The translations under genes were made by a program, and so were the position numbers. Source: Gemmatimonadota bacterium (GTDB lineage: Bacteria > Gemmatimonadota > Gemmatimonadetes > Gemmatimonadales > Gemmatimonadaceae). From it: a stretch of 64,000 nucleotides of DNA. The stretch is from the NCBI GenBank assembly GCA_026387935.1, contig JAPLKU010000014.1, forward strand, positions 182,166 to 246,165, written 5' to 3'. This document shows positions 44,525-53,437 of the stretch, one piece after another. Within the stretch, counting starts at the first letter, position 1; each line of letters begins with the position of its first letter. The notes under the pieces were generated by a model that saw only the letters and a list, made by a program, of their open reading frames with translations, had not been told where the DNA came from and searched no databases.

Positions 44525-46984
44525 ATGATTGTTCTTCCACTTCTGTTCTTAGTGCAGGCCCAGTCGCTTGACCAGGCCCGGCTCGATTCCGTCGCGTCGA
44601 TGCGCGCCGCTGCACGCGTAGCGGTCACGTCCGCGCCAACGTATTCCGGCGTGGCCAGTCAGACGACGATTGAGACGCCGCGCCTTACCGGGCGGCCCGT
44701 GATTGACGGAATCCTGAACGATGTCCAATGGACGCAAGCGGCGCGTCTGACGGGTTTTTCCCAGTACAACCCGGTCGACGGAAAGCCGGCCGAAGACTCG
44801 ACGGTCGCCTTTGTCTGGTACGCTGACGACGCGATCTACTTCGGCGTGCGCGCCTATGCGCCGCCAGGCACGGTACATGGGACATTGGCGGATCGGGACA
44901 AGATTACCAACGACGATCACATCCAGTTCATCCTCGACACCTACAACGACAACCGCCGGGCCTTCGTTTTCGCGGTCAACCCGCTCGGCATCCAGAGTGA
45001 CGGCGTGCGCAGCGAGGGTAATACCGCCAGCCGAATGATGATGATGATGGGTGGAGGTGGAGGCGGAGGTGGAGGTGCAGGTGGCAGCGGGGTTTCGCGG
45101 CTCAACCTCACCAACGCCGACCTCAGCCAGGACATGATCTGGGAGTCGAAAGGACGGATCACCGATTTTGGCTACGAGGTTGAGGTCCGCATTCCGTTCA
45201 AGGCGGTTCGGTTTCTGCCGAATACGCACGCGTGGGGCATCAACGTCGTGCGCAATACGCAGCGGAACAACTTCCAGGACAGCTGGGCTCCGGTTCGCCG
45301 CGGCAACACGTCGATCCTGGTACAGTCGGGACGGCTAAATGCCATCCACGACCTCAAGCGCGGGCTTGTCCTTGATGTCACACCGGTCGTCACGTCGCTC
45401 ACGAGCGGTGCGCCAACGCCGATTCCCGGCACGACAACCAATTATTTCAACTACACCAGCCAGCAGCGGTTCGGCGGCGACGTGCGGTGGGGCCTCACGC
45501 CAAACCTGACGCTGAACGGAACCATGCGACCGGATTTTTCCCAGGTCGAGGCAGACGCGGGCCAGATTCCCGGGGACGTGCGGTTCTCACTGTTCTTCCC
45601 GGAACTGCGCCCGTTCTTCGTGGAGGGTGGCGAGAACTTCGACGCCCCACAGCAGCTGGTCTACACCCGTAACATCGTCCAGCCGGTGGCCGCCACAAAA
45701 CTTACCGGCAAGGTCGGATCGACCGATATCGCCGTCCTTTCCGCCATGGACGGCCGCGAGTACAGCGCGAGCCAAACGCAGAACCCATTGTTCAACGTAT
45801 TGCGCCTTCGGCGCGACATGGGTGCGCAGTCGACGATGGGCTTTGTGCTCACCGACCGGCATGAGGGAAACAATTTCAATCGAGTGGGCGCCGTAGACGG
45901 GCGGTTCGTTTTCCGGTCCGTATATGCGTTGGCCTTCCAGGCTGGCGCCAGCCAGACCGATACCGGGAGCGGCCCGAACTTCGGCCGCTTGTGGGATGCC
46001 AGCCTCGACCGTTCGGGCCGGGCCTACGGATTCCGCAACTCGCTCAAGGGACTCTCGCGGGAGTTCGGCTCGCGCGTGGGCTTCGTGAACCGAACAAATG
46101 TGGTGGACTACAACGGCAACCAGCGGTACTCCTGGTTCGGAGCACGCGGGTCGCGGGTCGAGCAGGTCATGTATTCGCTGAACGCGTCGAGCATCTGGAA
46201 CTACTCCGATTTCTTCCGCGGTGCTGTGCCTCTCGAAATGCGGGGGTCACTCTCGGCCACGGCACAGCTGCGCGGCGGCTGGAGCGTCAGCGTCACTCCA
46301 TCGCTCACGTCGGACCGTTTCGATTCGACGTCGTACGCGAGCTACTATCTCGCGCGGCCCCATGGTGCGACCACCGATACGGTGAAATTCCGGCCCGGAC
46401 CCACGGTGACCTCCCTCCAGTGGCAGGGGCGTATCTCGACACCGCAGTTCTCCAAGTTCGCGGCGAATGTCAGTTCGACGTACGGAACGGACGCCGAGTA
46501 CCTCGAGTCCGCGGTTGCCACGCGCTTCGATGTGAGCGCCAATCTCGATCTCCGGCCCACGTCGAGCATTCGGGCAACTCTGACGATGCTCCACCAGGAG
46601 TTTCGCCGCGAGCGTGACAAGAGCGCGATCCTGATGACCAACATTCCGCGCCTCCGGGTCGAGTACCAGCTCACGCGGACGCTGCTGGCGCGTTTTGTCG
46701 GCCAGTACGAGAACCGGACTCGCGACGCCTATCGCGACCCCGTGACCAACGCGCCCATCCTGTTCAAGAGCTCGACCGGCACCTATTCAGCCACGTCGCG
46801 GACGATCACGAACAACATGCGAGCCGACTGGCTGATTGCGTACCTGCCGAGCCCGGGCCGCGTGATCTATGTGGGCTACGGCGCGAGCCTCAAGCAGACG
46901 GATCCGTTCTCGTTCAGCGATCGTCCCGAGCGCACCAGCGACGGATTGTTCGTGAAGCTCAGCTACCAGTTCCGAGTGCAGTAG
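44525..46984 (+). CDS. DUF5916 outer-membrane protein with Met-Gly insert
   Basis: An 819-residue protein like that at 14316. A short hydrophobic leader (MIVLPLLFLVQAQ) precedes a CBM9-like domain (GRPVIDGILNDVQWTQAARLTG, YADDAIYFGVRAYAPPG) and DUF5916 (GTMRPDFSQVEADAGQIPGDVRFSLFFPELRPFFVEGGENF). A C-terminal barrel ends LFVKLSYQFRVQ. Between the two parts is an odd insert of five Met and nine Gly residues encoded by an ATG/GGN repeat at 45035-45085. It probably sits in the outer membrane and binds or admits a polymer; the ligand is unknown. Confidence 0.82.
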   Translation: MIVLPLLFLVQAQSLDQARLDSVASMRAAARVAVTSAPTYSGVASQTTIETPRLTGRPVIDGILNDVQWTQAARLTGFSQYNPVDGKPAEDSTVAFVWYADDAIYFGVRAYAPPGTVHGTLADRDKITNDDHIQFILDTYNDNRRAFVFAVNPLGIQSDGVRSEGNTASRMMMMMGGGGGGGGGAGGSGVSRLNLTNADLSQDMIWESKGRITDFGYEVEVRIPFKAVRFLPNTHAWGINVVRNTQRNNFQDSWAPVRRGNTSILVQSGRLNAIHDLKRGLVLDVTPVVTSLTSGAPTPIPGTTTNYFNYTSQQRFGGDVRWGLTPNLTLNGTMRPDFSQVEADAGQIPGDVRFSLFFPELRPFFVEGGENFDAPQQLVYTRNIVQPVAATKLTGKVGSTDIAVLSAMDGREYSASQTQNPLFNVLRLRRDMGAQSTMGFVLTDRHEGNNFNRVGAVDGRFVFRSVYALAFQAGASQTDTGSGPNFGRLWDASLDRSGRAYGFRNSLKGLSREFGSRVGFVNRTNVVDYNGNQRYSWFGARGSRVEQVMYSLNASSIWNYSDFFRGAVPLEMRGSLSATAQLRGGWSVSVTPSLTSDRFDSTSYASYYLARPHGATTDTVKFRPGPTVTSLQWQGRISTPQFSKFAANVSSTYGTDAEYLESAVATRFDVSANLDLRPTSSIRATLTMLHQEFRRERDKSAILMTNIPRLRVEYQLTRTLLARFVGQYENRTRDAYRDPVTNAPILFKSSTGTYSATSRTITNNMRADWLIAYLPSPGRVIYVGYGASLKQTDPFSFSDRPERTSDGLFVKLSYQFRVQ
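45035..45085 (+). repeat. ATG/GGN trinucleotide repeat in coding sequence
   Basis: Five ATG codons in a row are followed by a run of GGN codons, giving Met5-Gly9-Ala-Gly2 inside the DUF5916 protein. Such a tract can slip during replication but does not shift frame in multiples of three. It interrupts an otherwise conserved linker. Confidence 0.8.
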
Positions 46985-47023
46985 CCGCGCGGCCAGCGCC
47001 GGCACCGCAGCGCCCGGGCGCGA

Positions 47024-47797
47024 TCAGGCTTTCCGAAACCACGGCACGAACGCGCTGGTCGTGCGCTGGTACTCGCGGTACGCGTCGCCCTTGCTCTTCA
47101 CCGCGTACTCCTCGGTCAACGGAATGCCGGTGACCTTGAAGAGGAAGTAGAGCATGAGCAGCGGGCAGGCGATGGTAATCCAGCCCCAGGGCGAGCCGAG
47201 TGCGACCAGGAAGAACCCCCACCAGACGAGCGACTCGAAGAAGTAGTTCGGGTGCCGCGAGTAACGCCACAGCCCCACCTGGCAAACCTTGCCGCGGCTC
47301 GACGGATCGCGCTTGAACGCCTGCATCTGCAGGTCGGCGAGCGCTTCACCGAGCAGGGCAATGGCAGCCAATGCGAGCCCGGCGATTTCCACGAGCCGGA
47401 GTTCCGGCGCCGCGTTGTACGACGCAAAGACGAACGGCAGCGAAAACACGACCACCAGCATCGCCTGCAATTCGAAGAACACGAGGAACCGGCCCGCGCC
47501 CGGCCAGCGCTGGCGCAGCGTCTGGTAGCGCGCGTCCTCCGCCGGGTGGTGCCCCACGACGCGCACGAGAATGTAGGTGCCGAGTCGCAGGCTCCACGCA
47601 ACGCCGACCGCCGCAACAGCCCACTTCCGCAGTGGCAACCCCGGAGCCAGCCAGGCGTAGGTCGGCGCGAGAATGGCCACGCCATACGAAAACGCCACAT
47701 CGAGCAGTCCATAGTTCTTGATGCGCACACTGATCGCCCAGGTCACCGCGAAGTACGTAACGGCAATCGCGAACCCGATGCCAAGGAGCCCGATCAT
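47024..47797 (-). CDS. DUF1295 membrane protein (steroid-reductase / isoprenylcysteine-methyltransferase fold)
   Basis: A ~257-residue integral membrane protein with about six helices and the DUF1295 C-terminal signature (VGLWRYSRHPNYFFESLVWWGFFL, then GIPLTEEYAVKSKGDAYREYQRTTSAFVPW). This motif is shared with 5-alpha-reductase-like and isoprenylcysteine-methyltransferase-like enzymes. In this operon it could reduce a methylene or double bond on a modified fatty acid, which is a guess from context. ATG 47797 overlaps the DUF2062 stop (ATGA), so it is the last coupled gene of the lipid operon. Confidence 0.82.
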   Translation of the reverse strand: MIGLLGIGFAIAVTYFAVTWAISVRIKNYGLLDVAFSYGVAILAPTYAWLAPGLPLRKWAVAAVGVAWSLRLGTYILVRVVGHHPAEDARYQTLRQRWPGAGRFLVFFELQAMLVVVFSLPFVFASYNAAPELRLVEIAGLALAAIALLGEALADLQMQAFKRDPSSRGKVCQVGLWRYSRHPNYFFESLVWWGFFLVALGSPWGWITIACPLLMLYFLFKVTGIPLTEEYAVKSKGDAYREYQRTTSAFVPWFRKA

Positions 47798-48309
47798 GAT
47801 TCCCCTGGCGCAGTTGCGCGCGCCAGTGCGCGTAGCGCCGGGCGGACGGAGAAATAGACGGCACCGGCGATGATCGGGGCGACCAGGCACCAGACCGCGA
47901 TGCCCTGCACCGCCACCAGCCCGAAGTCAGCGAAGAACTTTCCAGTGTCGGCACGGAACCGCTCAATCAGCATCGGGATTGACAGCGGCAGATGCGGTTG
48001 CCGAAAGAGCGTCTCACCGGCGCGGTAGAACGGAATCAGCGCGAGCAGCTGCAAAGGGTACGCGACGTAGTTGACCAGCTGGATGATCGGCTGGTTGAGT
48101 CCCAGCCGGACGGCTGCCAAACCACAGAGGATCGTCGTTGCACCAAGAATCGGAAACACGCCGAGCACCAGCCCAAGCGCAATCGTCAATGAAATCTTTT
48201 CGGGCGTGATGCCCTGACGCAGCTGATTGACGAGCGGCGTGACCACGCGCCGCGTCCAGACCGAATGGGCCGGAGCGAGGAGCGTGGCAGCGGCTTCGGA
48301 ATCACTCAT
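47794..48309 (-). CDS. DUF2062 membrane protein
   Basis: A 171-residue integral membrane protein of the DUF2062 family: LRQGITPEKISLTIALGLVLGVFPILGATTILCGLAAVRLGLNQPIIQLVNYVAYPLQLLALIPFYRAGE. The family is linked with lipid and cell-envelope functions, but its biochemical role is not settled. It starts 12 bp after the cyclopropane-synthase gene and overlaps DUF1295 by four bases at its end. Co-transcription with lipid-modifying enzymes is the main clue to function. Confidence 0.82.
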   Translation of the reverse strand: MSDSEAAATLLAPAHSVWTRRVVTPLVNQLRQGITPEKISLTIALGLVLGVFPILGATTILCGLAAVRLGLNQPIIQLVNYVAYPLQLLALIPFYRAGETLFRQPHLPLSIPMLIERFRADTGKFFADFGLVAVQGIAVWCLVAPIIAGAVYFSVRPALRALARATAPGES

Positions 48310-48321
48310 CGCTGGTTGCGT

Positions 48322-49635
48322 CTACCACTCCTGATGAAGCGCGCGGTTGTTCGGCCGTGTGTACACCGCCTGCACCACACTGATGTTGCGGCTGGCAAAG
48401 GCGGCTTCGCAGTACTGAAGGTAGTAGTTCCACTTCCGGATGAACCGCTCGTCGAAGCCCAGCGACCGAACGGCGGGCAGCTGCGCATTGAAGTTTTCCC
48501 ACCACGCATGGAGCGTGCGGGCATAGCTGGAGCCGATATCCTCGAGGTCGTGCAGAAAGAGGTCACCCGTCCGACTGAGCGCTTCGTTCACGCGGCCGAC
48601 GCTGAGCAGCAGCGAACCCGGGAAGATGTGCTTCTGAATCCAATCGACGCCGCGCTTCAGTTCGGCGTGGCGTGAGTCCGGGACCGTGATGTACTGCACG
48701 CCCACGAGACCGCCGGGCTTGAGCACGGCATGAATCTTCGCGAAGTAGGTCTCGAGGTATCGGTCGCCAATGGCTTCCATCATCTCGATGGACACCACCT
48801 TCTCGAACTGCCCTTCGAGCAGGCGGTAGTCACGCAACTGCACGTCAACGCGGTCCGTCAGACCTGCGTTGAACACGCGCTCCTTGGCGAAGATGTACTG
48901 TTGCTCCGAAATGGTCACGGTCGTGACGCGGCAACGGTAGTGCTTGGCCGCATGGCAGGCAAAGCCGCCCCAGCCGCTGCCGATTTCGAGCACATGGTCG
49001 CTCGCCTGAATGTGCAGCTTTCGGCAAAGGGCCTCGTACTTCGCCACCTGCGCCAACTCGAGCGACTGTTCTGGCGCCGTGAAGTAGGCGCTGGAATAGG
49101 TCATCGTGCGGTCGAGCCAGAGTCGGTAGAACTCGTTGCCGAGGTCGTAGTGCTCGGCGATGTTGCGCCGGCTCGTGGCCATGCTGTTCGGGCGCAGCTG
49201 GTGCAGCACGCGGTTGTACGACTTGAGCAGGTTCAACGCGAGGCTGCGCGCCTTCGAACCCGACATCGCCGGCGAGTTCTCCACGTTAAGGACTGCCCAC
49301 GCGATGACGTTGGAAATGCTATCCGTTTCCCAGTCGCCGTCTACGTAGCTCTCGCCAAAGCCCACATCGCCGAAGAGCACGCACTTCTGGAAGAACGCGG
49401 GGTTGAGCACGCGGATGTGCGCGCTGGTGGCAGCGCCCGGCGTGCCAATCACCATCGTCGCACCGTCCGGGAGGTCGAGCCGCAGGCAGCCGGCCGTCAT
49501 TTTACGGAGCGAGTCGAGCACGATTCGCTGGTACAACCCGCCGGCTGCAACGGCGCTGCTCGCCGCGCTGCTCGGTTTGGTCGGTTGCGCCGCGACGCCG
49601 AACGAGGTGGAGTGGGCAGATGTGGATTCAGTCAT
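48322..49635 (-). CDS. Cyclopropane-fatty-acid-synthase-type SAM methyltransferase
   Basis: A 437-residue SAM-dependent enzyme. A helical N-terminal part leads to the methyltransferase core: EHYDLGNEFYRLWLD, MTYSSAYF, DHVLEIGSGWGGFACHAAK (SAM site), VTISEQQYIFAKER, VVSIEMMEAIGDRYLETYF and QKHIFPGSLL. It methylates a double bond in a membrane phospholipid acyl chain. The product may be a cyclopropane ring, or a methyl/methylene branch as in the ufaM type. The neighbours favour the latter, but it is not proven. ATG overlaps the DUF1365 stop. Confidence 0.9.
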   Translation of the reverse strand: MTESTSAHSTSFGVAAQPTKPSSAASSAVAAGGLYQRIVLDSLRKMTAGCLRLDLPDGATMVIGTPGAATSAHIRVLNPAFFQKCVLFGDVGFGESYVDGDWETDSISNVIAWAVLNVENSPAMSGSKARSLALNLLKSYNRVLHQLRPNSMATSRRNIAEHYDLGNEFYRLWLDRTMTYSSAYFTAPEQSLELAQVAKYEALCRKLHIQASDHVLEIGSGWGGFACHAAKHYRCRVTTVTISEQQYIFAKERVFNAGLTDRVDVQLRDYRLLEGQFEKVVSIEMMEAIGDRYLETYFAKIHAVLKPGGLVGVQYITVPDSRHAELKRGVDWIQKHIFPGSLLLSVGRVNEALSRTGDLFLHDLEDIGSSYARTLHAWWENFNAQLPAVRSLGFDERFIRKWNYYLQYCEAAFASRNISVVQAVYTRPNNRALHQEW

Positions 49636-50435
49636 GATGCCGTTCGGGAAATGGATGCGTGTGGCCTGAGGACGCCGCGTTGCAGACTGGCGTTGGCTTC
49701 CTTGCGATGCCAGGGAATGCGCTTCAGCCAGAGCAGCGCCGCGTGCGCGTGGATCAGGCCGATCACCTTGAGCGTGATGAGCGGGTACTTCAGCGTGAAC
49801 CAGGCGAGGCGCGCAGCCGTGAGCGGCTCGCGCCGGCCGGTGAGTGACGTGAGCAGGACACGATCGCTGCCGTCGCGGTCATCAATGTGAATGTCGAGAC
49901 GCTCATCCGGAACGCGAAGCTTGAACTCGAATGCCAGGTTCAGGTCGAAGAACGGCGAGACGTAGAAGTGTTTTGGCGTCAGGCGCCGAAACTGGCCGTC
50001 GCCGGCGCGTTCATCGATCAGGTAGGGTTTGAGTTCGCCGTACGTGTTGCCGACTTCGGCGATCGCGTAGAGCGGCCGGCCCTCCGCGTCGGAGCAGAAG
50101 TAGAACGAGACCGGATTGAACACGTGCCCGAGCACGCGCGGCAGCGTCACGAGCAGCATGCGGCCGCCCGCCGGAAACTCGATTCCCTGCGCGGCCAGCC
50201 ACCCGATCACCTGGTCTTTGACGCTCGTCGTCTCGCGTCCGGGCAACGTCAGGTGATCCCGGTCGCGAAAGGCGTACAGATTGGCGCGGTTGCGACTGAA
50301 GAACGGAATGCGCGCGGCCACGGCGTCGATCTCGTCGAGATCCAGCGCGAACATGAAGATGCGATACCGGAAGTGGTGCACCTTCGGCGCGAGCCGATGA
50401 TGCATCACTCGGCACTCGTACAGGCAGGAGTTCAT
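49632..50435 (-). CDS. DUF1365 protein
   Basis: A ~267-residue protein of the DUF1365 family: CLYECRVMHHRLAPKVHHFRYRIFMFALDLDEID, RDHLTLPGRETTSVKDQVIGWLAAQGI, LVTLPRVLGHVFNPVSFYFCSD, AIAEVGNTYGELKPYLID and KHFYVSPFFDLNLAFEFKLRVPDE. The family nearly always sits beside FAD oxidoreductases and cyclopropane-type methyltransferases, as here. The step it performs is unknown. ATG 50435 overlaps the FAD-oxidoreductase stop, and its own stop overlaps the methyltransferase start. Confidence 0.88.
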   Translation of the reverse strand: MNSCLYECRVMHHRLAPKVHHFRYRIFMFALDLDEIDAVAARIPFFSRNRANLYAFRDRDHLTLPGRETTSVKDQVIGWLAAQGIEFPAGGRMLLVTLPRVLGHVFNPVSFYFCSDAEGRPLYAIAEVGNTYGELKPYLIDERAGDGQFRRLTPKHFYVSPFFDLNLAFEFKLRVPDERLDIHIDDRDGSDRVLLTSLTGRREPLTAARLAWFTLKYPLITLKVIGLIHAHAALLWLKRIPWHRKEANASLQRGVLRPHASISRTAS

Positions 50436-51706
50436 GCCCAGATCGCCTCGCCGGTAACGGCGCGGGCGCATTCAAGCGCGCTGGTGAATCCGTCCTCGTG
50501 GAAGCCGTACTTGAACCACGCCCCGGCGTAGTACGTCGCCTGCTCCGGACTGATCCGGTTGAGCTGCGGCAGCTCGCGTTGCGCCGCGACCGCCGCGGTG
50601 TCGAAGAGCGGATGCTCGTACTCGATACGGCGCAGAACTTTCTCCGGCGCCACACGGTCGTGGCAATTGAGCGACACGAAATAGTCCTCGCGCTCCGACA
50701 CGCCTTGCAGGCTGTTCATCCAGTAGTGAATAGTCGGCCGCTCAGTGCCGTCCGTCATCGGATCGATTCGGTAGTTCCAGCTCGCCCAGCACAGGCGCGT
50801 ACGCGGCATGAACGACGGATCGGTGTGCAGCGTCGCCGTGTTCGGCTGGTACCTGAAGGCGCCAAGCAACCGCGACTCGGTATCCGTCGGGTCGGCCAGC
50901 AGCGCGAGCGCCTGATCGCCATGACAGGCGAGGATGACTTTGTCAAAGTCGCGCACTCGGCCGGCTGCGTCGGTGACCATGGCGCGACTTCCGCGCCGCT
51001 CCACGCGCACGGCCCTGTTCCACAGTTGAACGCGGTCGCCGAATGGTGCGGTAATCTTCTTGACGTAGGACTGCGCGCCGCCCACAACGGTATACCACTG
51101 ATGCTGCGTGCGCATGCCGAGGAACCCGTGATTGTGCCAGAAGCGAATCAGCGTCATGGCGGGAAAGTCGAGCATCCGGTCCGGGGGCGTACTCCACACG
51201 GAGGCGCTCATCGGCACGAGGTAGCGCTGCAACATGTCATCGCCGTACCCGCGTTCCTTGACGTACTGGCCAAGCGTATGTCCCGCCCAACGCGGGTCAT
51301 CGAGCGCGCCGACCGCCTCGTCGTTGAAGCGATTGATGGCCATCAGCATGCGCCAGTGCCGCAGGCTGAGCAGGTTGCACCGCTGCCCGAATAGCTGACC
51401 CAGACTGCTCCCGTTGTACTCGAGGCCGCTGGGCGTATGCTGCACGCTGAACGACATCTCGGTGGGCTTGGTCTGCACGTCCAGTTCGCGGAACAGCCGC
51501 GTGAGGTTCGGATACGTGACATGGTTGAACACCATGAACCCCGTATCGATCGGCACGGCGCGGCCCTGCTCGTTGACCGTGATCGTGTTGGTGTGGCCGC
51601 CGACGTAGTCGTTCTGCTCGTAGAGCGTCAGGTCAAACCGCTCGTGCAAGAAATGCGCACAGCCAAGTCCAGCGACCCCCGTGCCGATGATGGCGAGGGT
51701 CTTCAC
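50432..51706 (-). CDS. FAD-dependent amine-oxidase-like oxidoreductase
   Basis: A 424-residue flavoprotein. The FAD-binding start is MKTLAIIGTGVAGLGCAHFL, followed by NDYVGGHTNTITV and PIDTGFMVFNHVTYPNLTRLF. The conserved WMNSLQGV and terminal YYAGAWFKYGFHEDGFTSAL segments are as in oxidoreductases beside DUF1365 and cyclopropane-type methyltransferases. It could oxidise or desaturate a methylated fatty acid. GTG at 51706 overlaps the desaturase stop (GTGA), and its stop overlaps DUF1365. Confidence 0.9.
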   Translation of the reverse strand: MKTLAIIGTGVAGLGCAHFLHERFDLTLYEQNDYVGGHTNTITVNEQGRAVPIDTGFMVFNHVTYPNLTRLFRELDVQTKPTEMSFSVQHTPSGLEYNGSSLGQLFGQRCNLLSLRHWRMLMAINRFNDEAVGALDDPRWAGHTLGQYVKERGYGDDMLQRYLVPMSASVWSTPPDRMLDFPAMTLIRFWHNHGFLGMRTQHQWYTVVGGAQSYVKKITAPFGDRVQLWNRAVRVERRGSRAMVTDAAGRVRDFDKVILACHGDQALALLADPTDTESRLLGAFRYQPNTATLHTDPSFMPRTRLCWASWNYRIDPMTDGTERPTIHYWMNSLQGVSEREDYFVSLNCHDRVAPEKVLRRIEYEHPLFDTAAVAAQRELPQLNRISPEQATYYAGAWFKYGFHEDGFTSALECARAVTGEAIWA

Positions 51707-52686
51707 TGCGCGGCTCGTACGGCCTGCGCCTCATCGTACACGCTTCGTGGAACCGATTTCAGGTTCCAGATCAACCCGGTCCAGGACAACGCCTTCAGTG
51801 CGTAGTAGGTCGGATCAAACTCCCACCAGTAGAAGCCCTGACGGGCGGCACCCATGAAACGGTGGTGGTTGTTGTGCCAGCCTTCTCCCAGCGTGATGAG
51901 CGCCAGCACGAAACTGTTCCGGCTGTCGTCGCCGGTGTTGAAACGCCGCCGCCCCATGACATGTGCGAGCGAGTTGATGAAGAAGGTTCCGTGTAGCAGC
52001 ACCGCCGTGCTGACAAAGAACCCCCAGACGAACAGCTGACCGCCCGACGTACCCAGACCGGGTGCGACGGAACCAAGCAGCGCACCGACCCCGTAGAGCA
52101 GTGCGCCGAATAGTGCAGGCACGATGAGATCGAAGCGGTTGAGGAAGACGAGTTCAGGGTACTTCGCCAGATCGCGAACGGCATCATAGTCAGTAGGGAA
52201 ATTGCGGCTGCTGGTCATCCAGCCGATGTGGGACCACCAAAATCCGGTCAAGCCCGGTGAATGCACGTCGTGATCAGTATCGGCGTGCTTGTGATGATGG
52301 CGGTGGACCGCCGCCCACCAGAGCGGGCCCCGCTGCACTGACGTATTTCCGAGAACCGCAAACGCGAACTGCGTCCAGCGTGCGGTGCGAAATGTCCGAT
52401 GCGAGAAGTACCGGTGATAGAATGCCGTTATCGCGAACATCCGCACCCAATACAGCGCCGTGGCCACGACCACCGCCGTCCAACTCCAGCCCACCCACAC
52501 CAGGCCAACACAACCCAGGTGCAGAAAGACAAACGGAAGGCAGCGGCGCCACTCGAACCGGTCGGGCCGCTCACGCACGACCTGCGCCCCTTCCGGGAAG
52601 TAGTCAGAGTCGAACCACTGACGCATCGTCACCAGAGCGCGGTGCAGAGGATGGCTGCCAGCGACAGGAACGGTGGAGGTCGACAT
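51703..52686 (-). CDS. Membrane acyl-CoA/acyl-lipid desaturase (delta-9-like)
   Basis: A 327-residue integral membrane di-iron desaturase. The three histidine boxes are HRYFSHRTF, HRHHHKHAD and GWHNNHHRF, with four hydrophobic spans between. It introduces a cis double bond, probably at the delta-9 position, into long-chain acyl groups. In this operon it would make the unsaturated substrate for the downstream methyltransferase. Its stop overlaps the start of the FAD oxidoreductase by four bases. It follows the thioredoxin-like gene by 26 bp. Confidence 0.92.
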   Translation of the reverse strand: MSTSTVPVAGSHPLHRALVTMRQWFDSDYFPEGAQVVRERPDRFEWRRCLPFVFLHLGCVGLVWVGWSWTAVVVATALYWVRMFAITAFYHRYFSHRTFRTARWTQFAFAVLGNTSVQRGPLWWAAVHRHHHKHADTDHDVHSPGLTGFWWSHIGWMTSSRNFPTDYDAVRDLAKYPELVFLNRFDLIVPALFGALLYGVGALLGSVAPGLGTSGGQLFVWGFFVSTAVLLHGTFFINSLAHVMGRRRFNTGDDSRNSFVLALITLGEGWHNNHHRFMGAARQGFYWWEFDPTYYALKALSWTGLIWNLKSVPRSVYDEAQAVRAAQ

Positions 52687-52712
52687 CTGCGGTCGGGGCG
52701 GGAGGGGACGAT

Positions 52713-53333
52713 CTAGCGGGACGCGTGCACAGCAGCCGGTATGCGAGCAGGCACGCCGGTCGGCAAAACGGTTCCCGCGTGCGACTCGAGCGAGTCGAGT
52801 GTGGCCGCAAGCCCTGCAGCCGCGCCGGCGGTAAACCGGCCGTCAGTGCGCCAGAGAATCCTACCGTCGCGCGCCACCAGAAAGGTGCTGATCCGATCTT
52901 CCGTCGCGATGGCCAACGCCTTTTTGAACGGCGACTTGTCGATGTAGAGCGTGATCGTTGCTTCACGGGTCGCGCGCTCGGGGATACCCCGCGACATGCC
53001 GCCGTCAATGAAGCCCCGCATGAACCGGTACGTCTTGTTCAAAGTGGGCAGCTCATACACGCGCACGTGGCGGGCTGGAGTAGCCACCTCGCGCAAAAAC
53101 GGAAGCCAAGTATCAACGTCATTCTGCTGTTCCCGCCGAAAGGCGACCAGGACGATGTTGTAGTCGCCCTCAAAGTCGGTAGGAAGCGTGAACCTCCGGC
53201 CCTCGAGGTTGCTCCCCTCAACGCGCGGAAACTGCCGAATGGAATCAACCATGGAGGTCTGCGGAATTTCGGCAAAATACGTTCGCTCTGGGCCGAGTCC
53301 GAACACAAGCAGCAGGGCGGCTATGGTATTCAT
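52713..53333 (-). CDS. Thioredoxin-fold (ATP10/TlpA-like) exported protein
   Basis: A 206-residue protein with a short hydrophobic N-terminus (MNTIAALLLVFGLGPERTYF). The middle resembles an extracytoplasmic thioredoxin-like fold (YNIVLVAFRREQQNDVDTWLPFL, then TEDRISTFLVARDGRILWRTDG). There is no CxxC, so it is unlikely to be a disulfide reductase; ATP10-like proteins also lack it. It lies 26 bp before the desaturase and probably starts the lipid operon. The assignment is moderate. Confidence 0.55.
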   Translation of the reverse strand: MNTIAALLLVFGLGPERTYFAEIPQTSMVDSIRQFPRVEGSNLEGRRFTLPTDFEGDYNIVLVAFRREQQNDVDTWLPFLREVATPARHVRVYELPTLNKTYRFMRGFIDGGMSRGIPERATREATITLYIDKSPFKKALAIATEDRISTFLVARDGRILWRTDGRFTAGAAAGLAATLDSLESHAGTVLPTGVPARIPAAVHASR

Positions 53334-53376
53334 TGGTCAGCTCGGCCAGAAAAGTCGATGTAGCGTGTGAAACTAC

Positions 53377-53422
53377 GCCCTCAGCGGTGACCGGAAAACA
53401 GCGTCCGGTCACCGCCGAGGGC
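53377..53422 (-). terminator. Large stem-loop downstream of the fasciclin gene
   Basis: Two 18-nt arms (left GCCCTCAGCGGTGACCGG, right CCGGTCACCGCCGAGGGC) are complementary except for one A-C pair, around a 10-nt loop. The hairpin lies 15 bp after the fasciclin stop and 44 bp before the thioredoxin-like gene. On the minus strand the tail reads GTAGTTTCAC, so the U-tract is weak. It may terminate or attenuate transcription between fasciclin and the lipid operon, or protect the fasciclin mRNA end. Confidence 0.65.
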
Positions 53423-53437
53423 CAGGGAGCTAATGCA

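Noticed and set aside
47010-47021. Perfect palindrome GCGCCCGGGCGC between convergent genes
   Set aside because: Only 12 bases in very GC-rich sequence, with no T-tract or known operator similarity.
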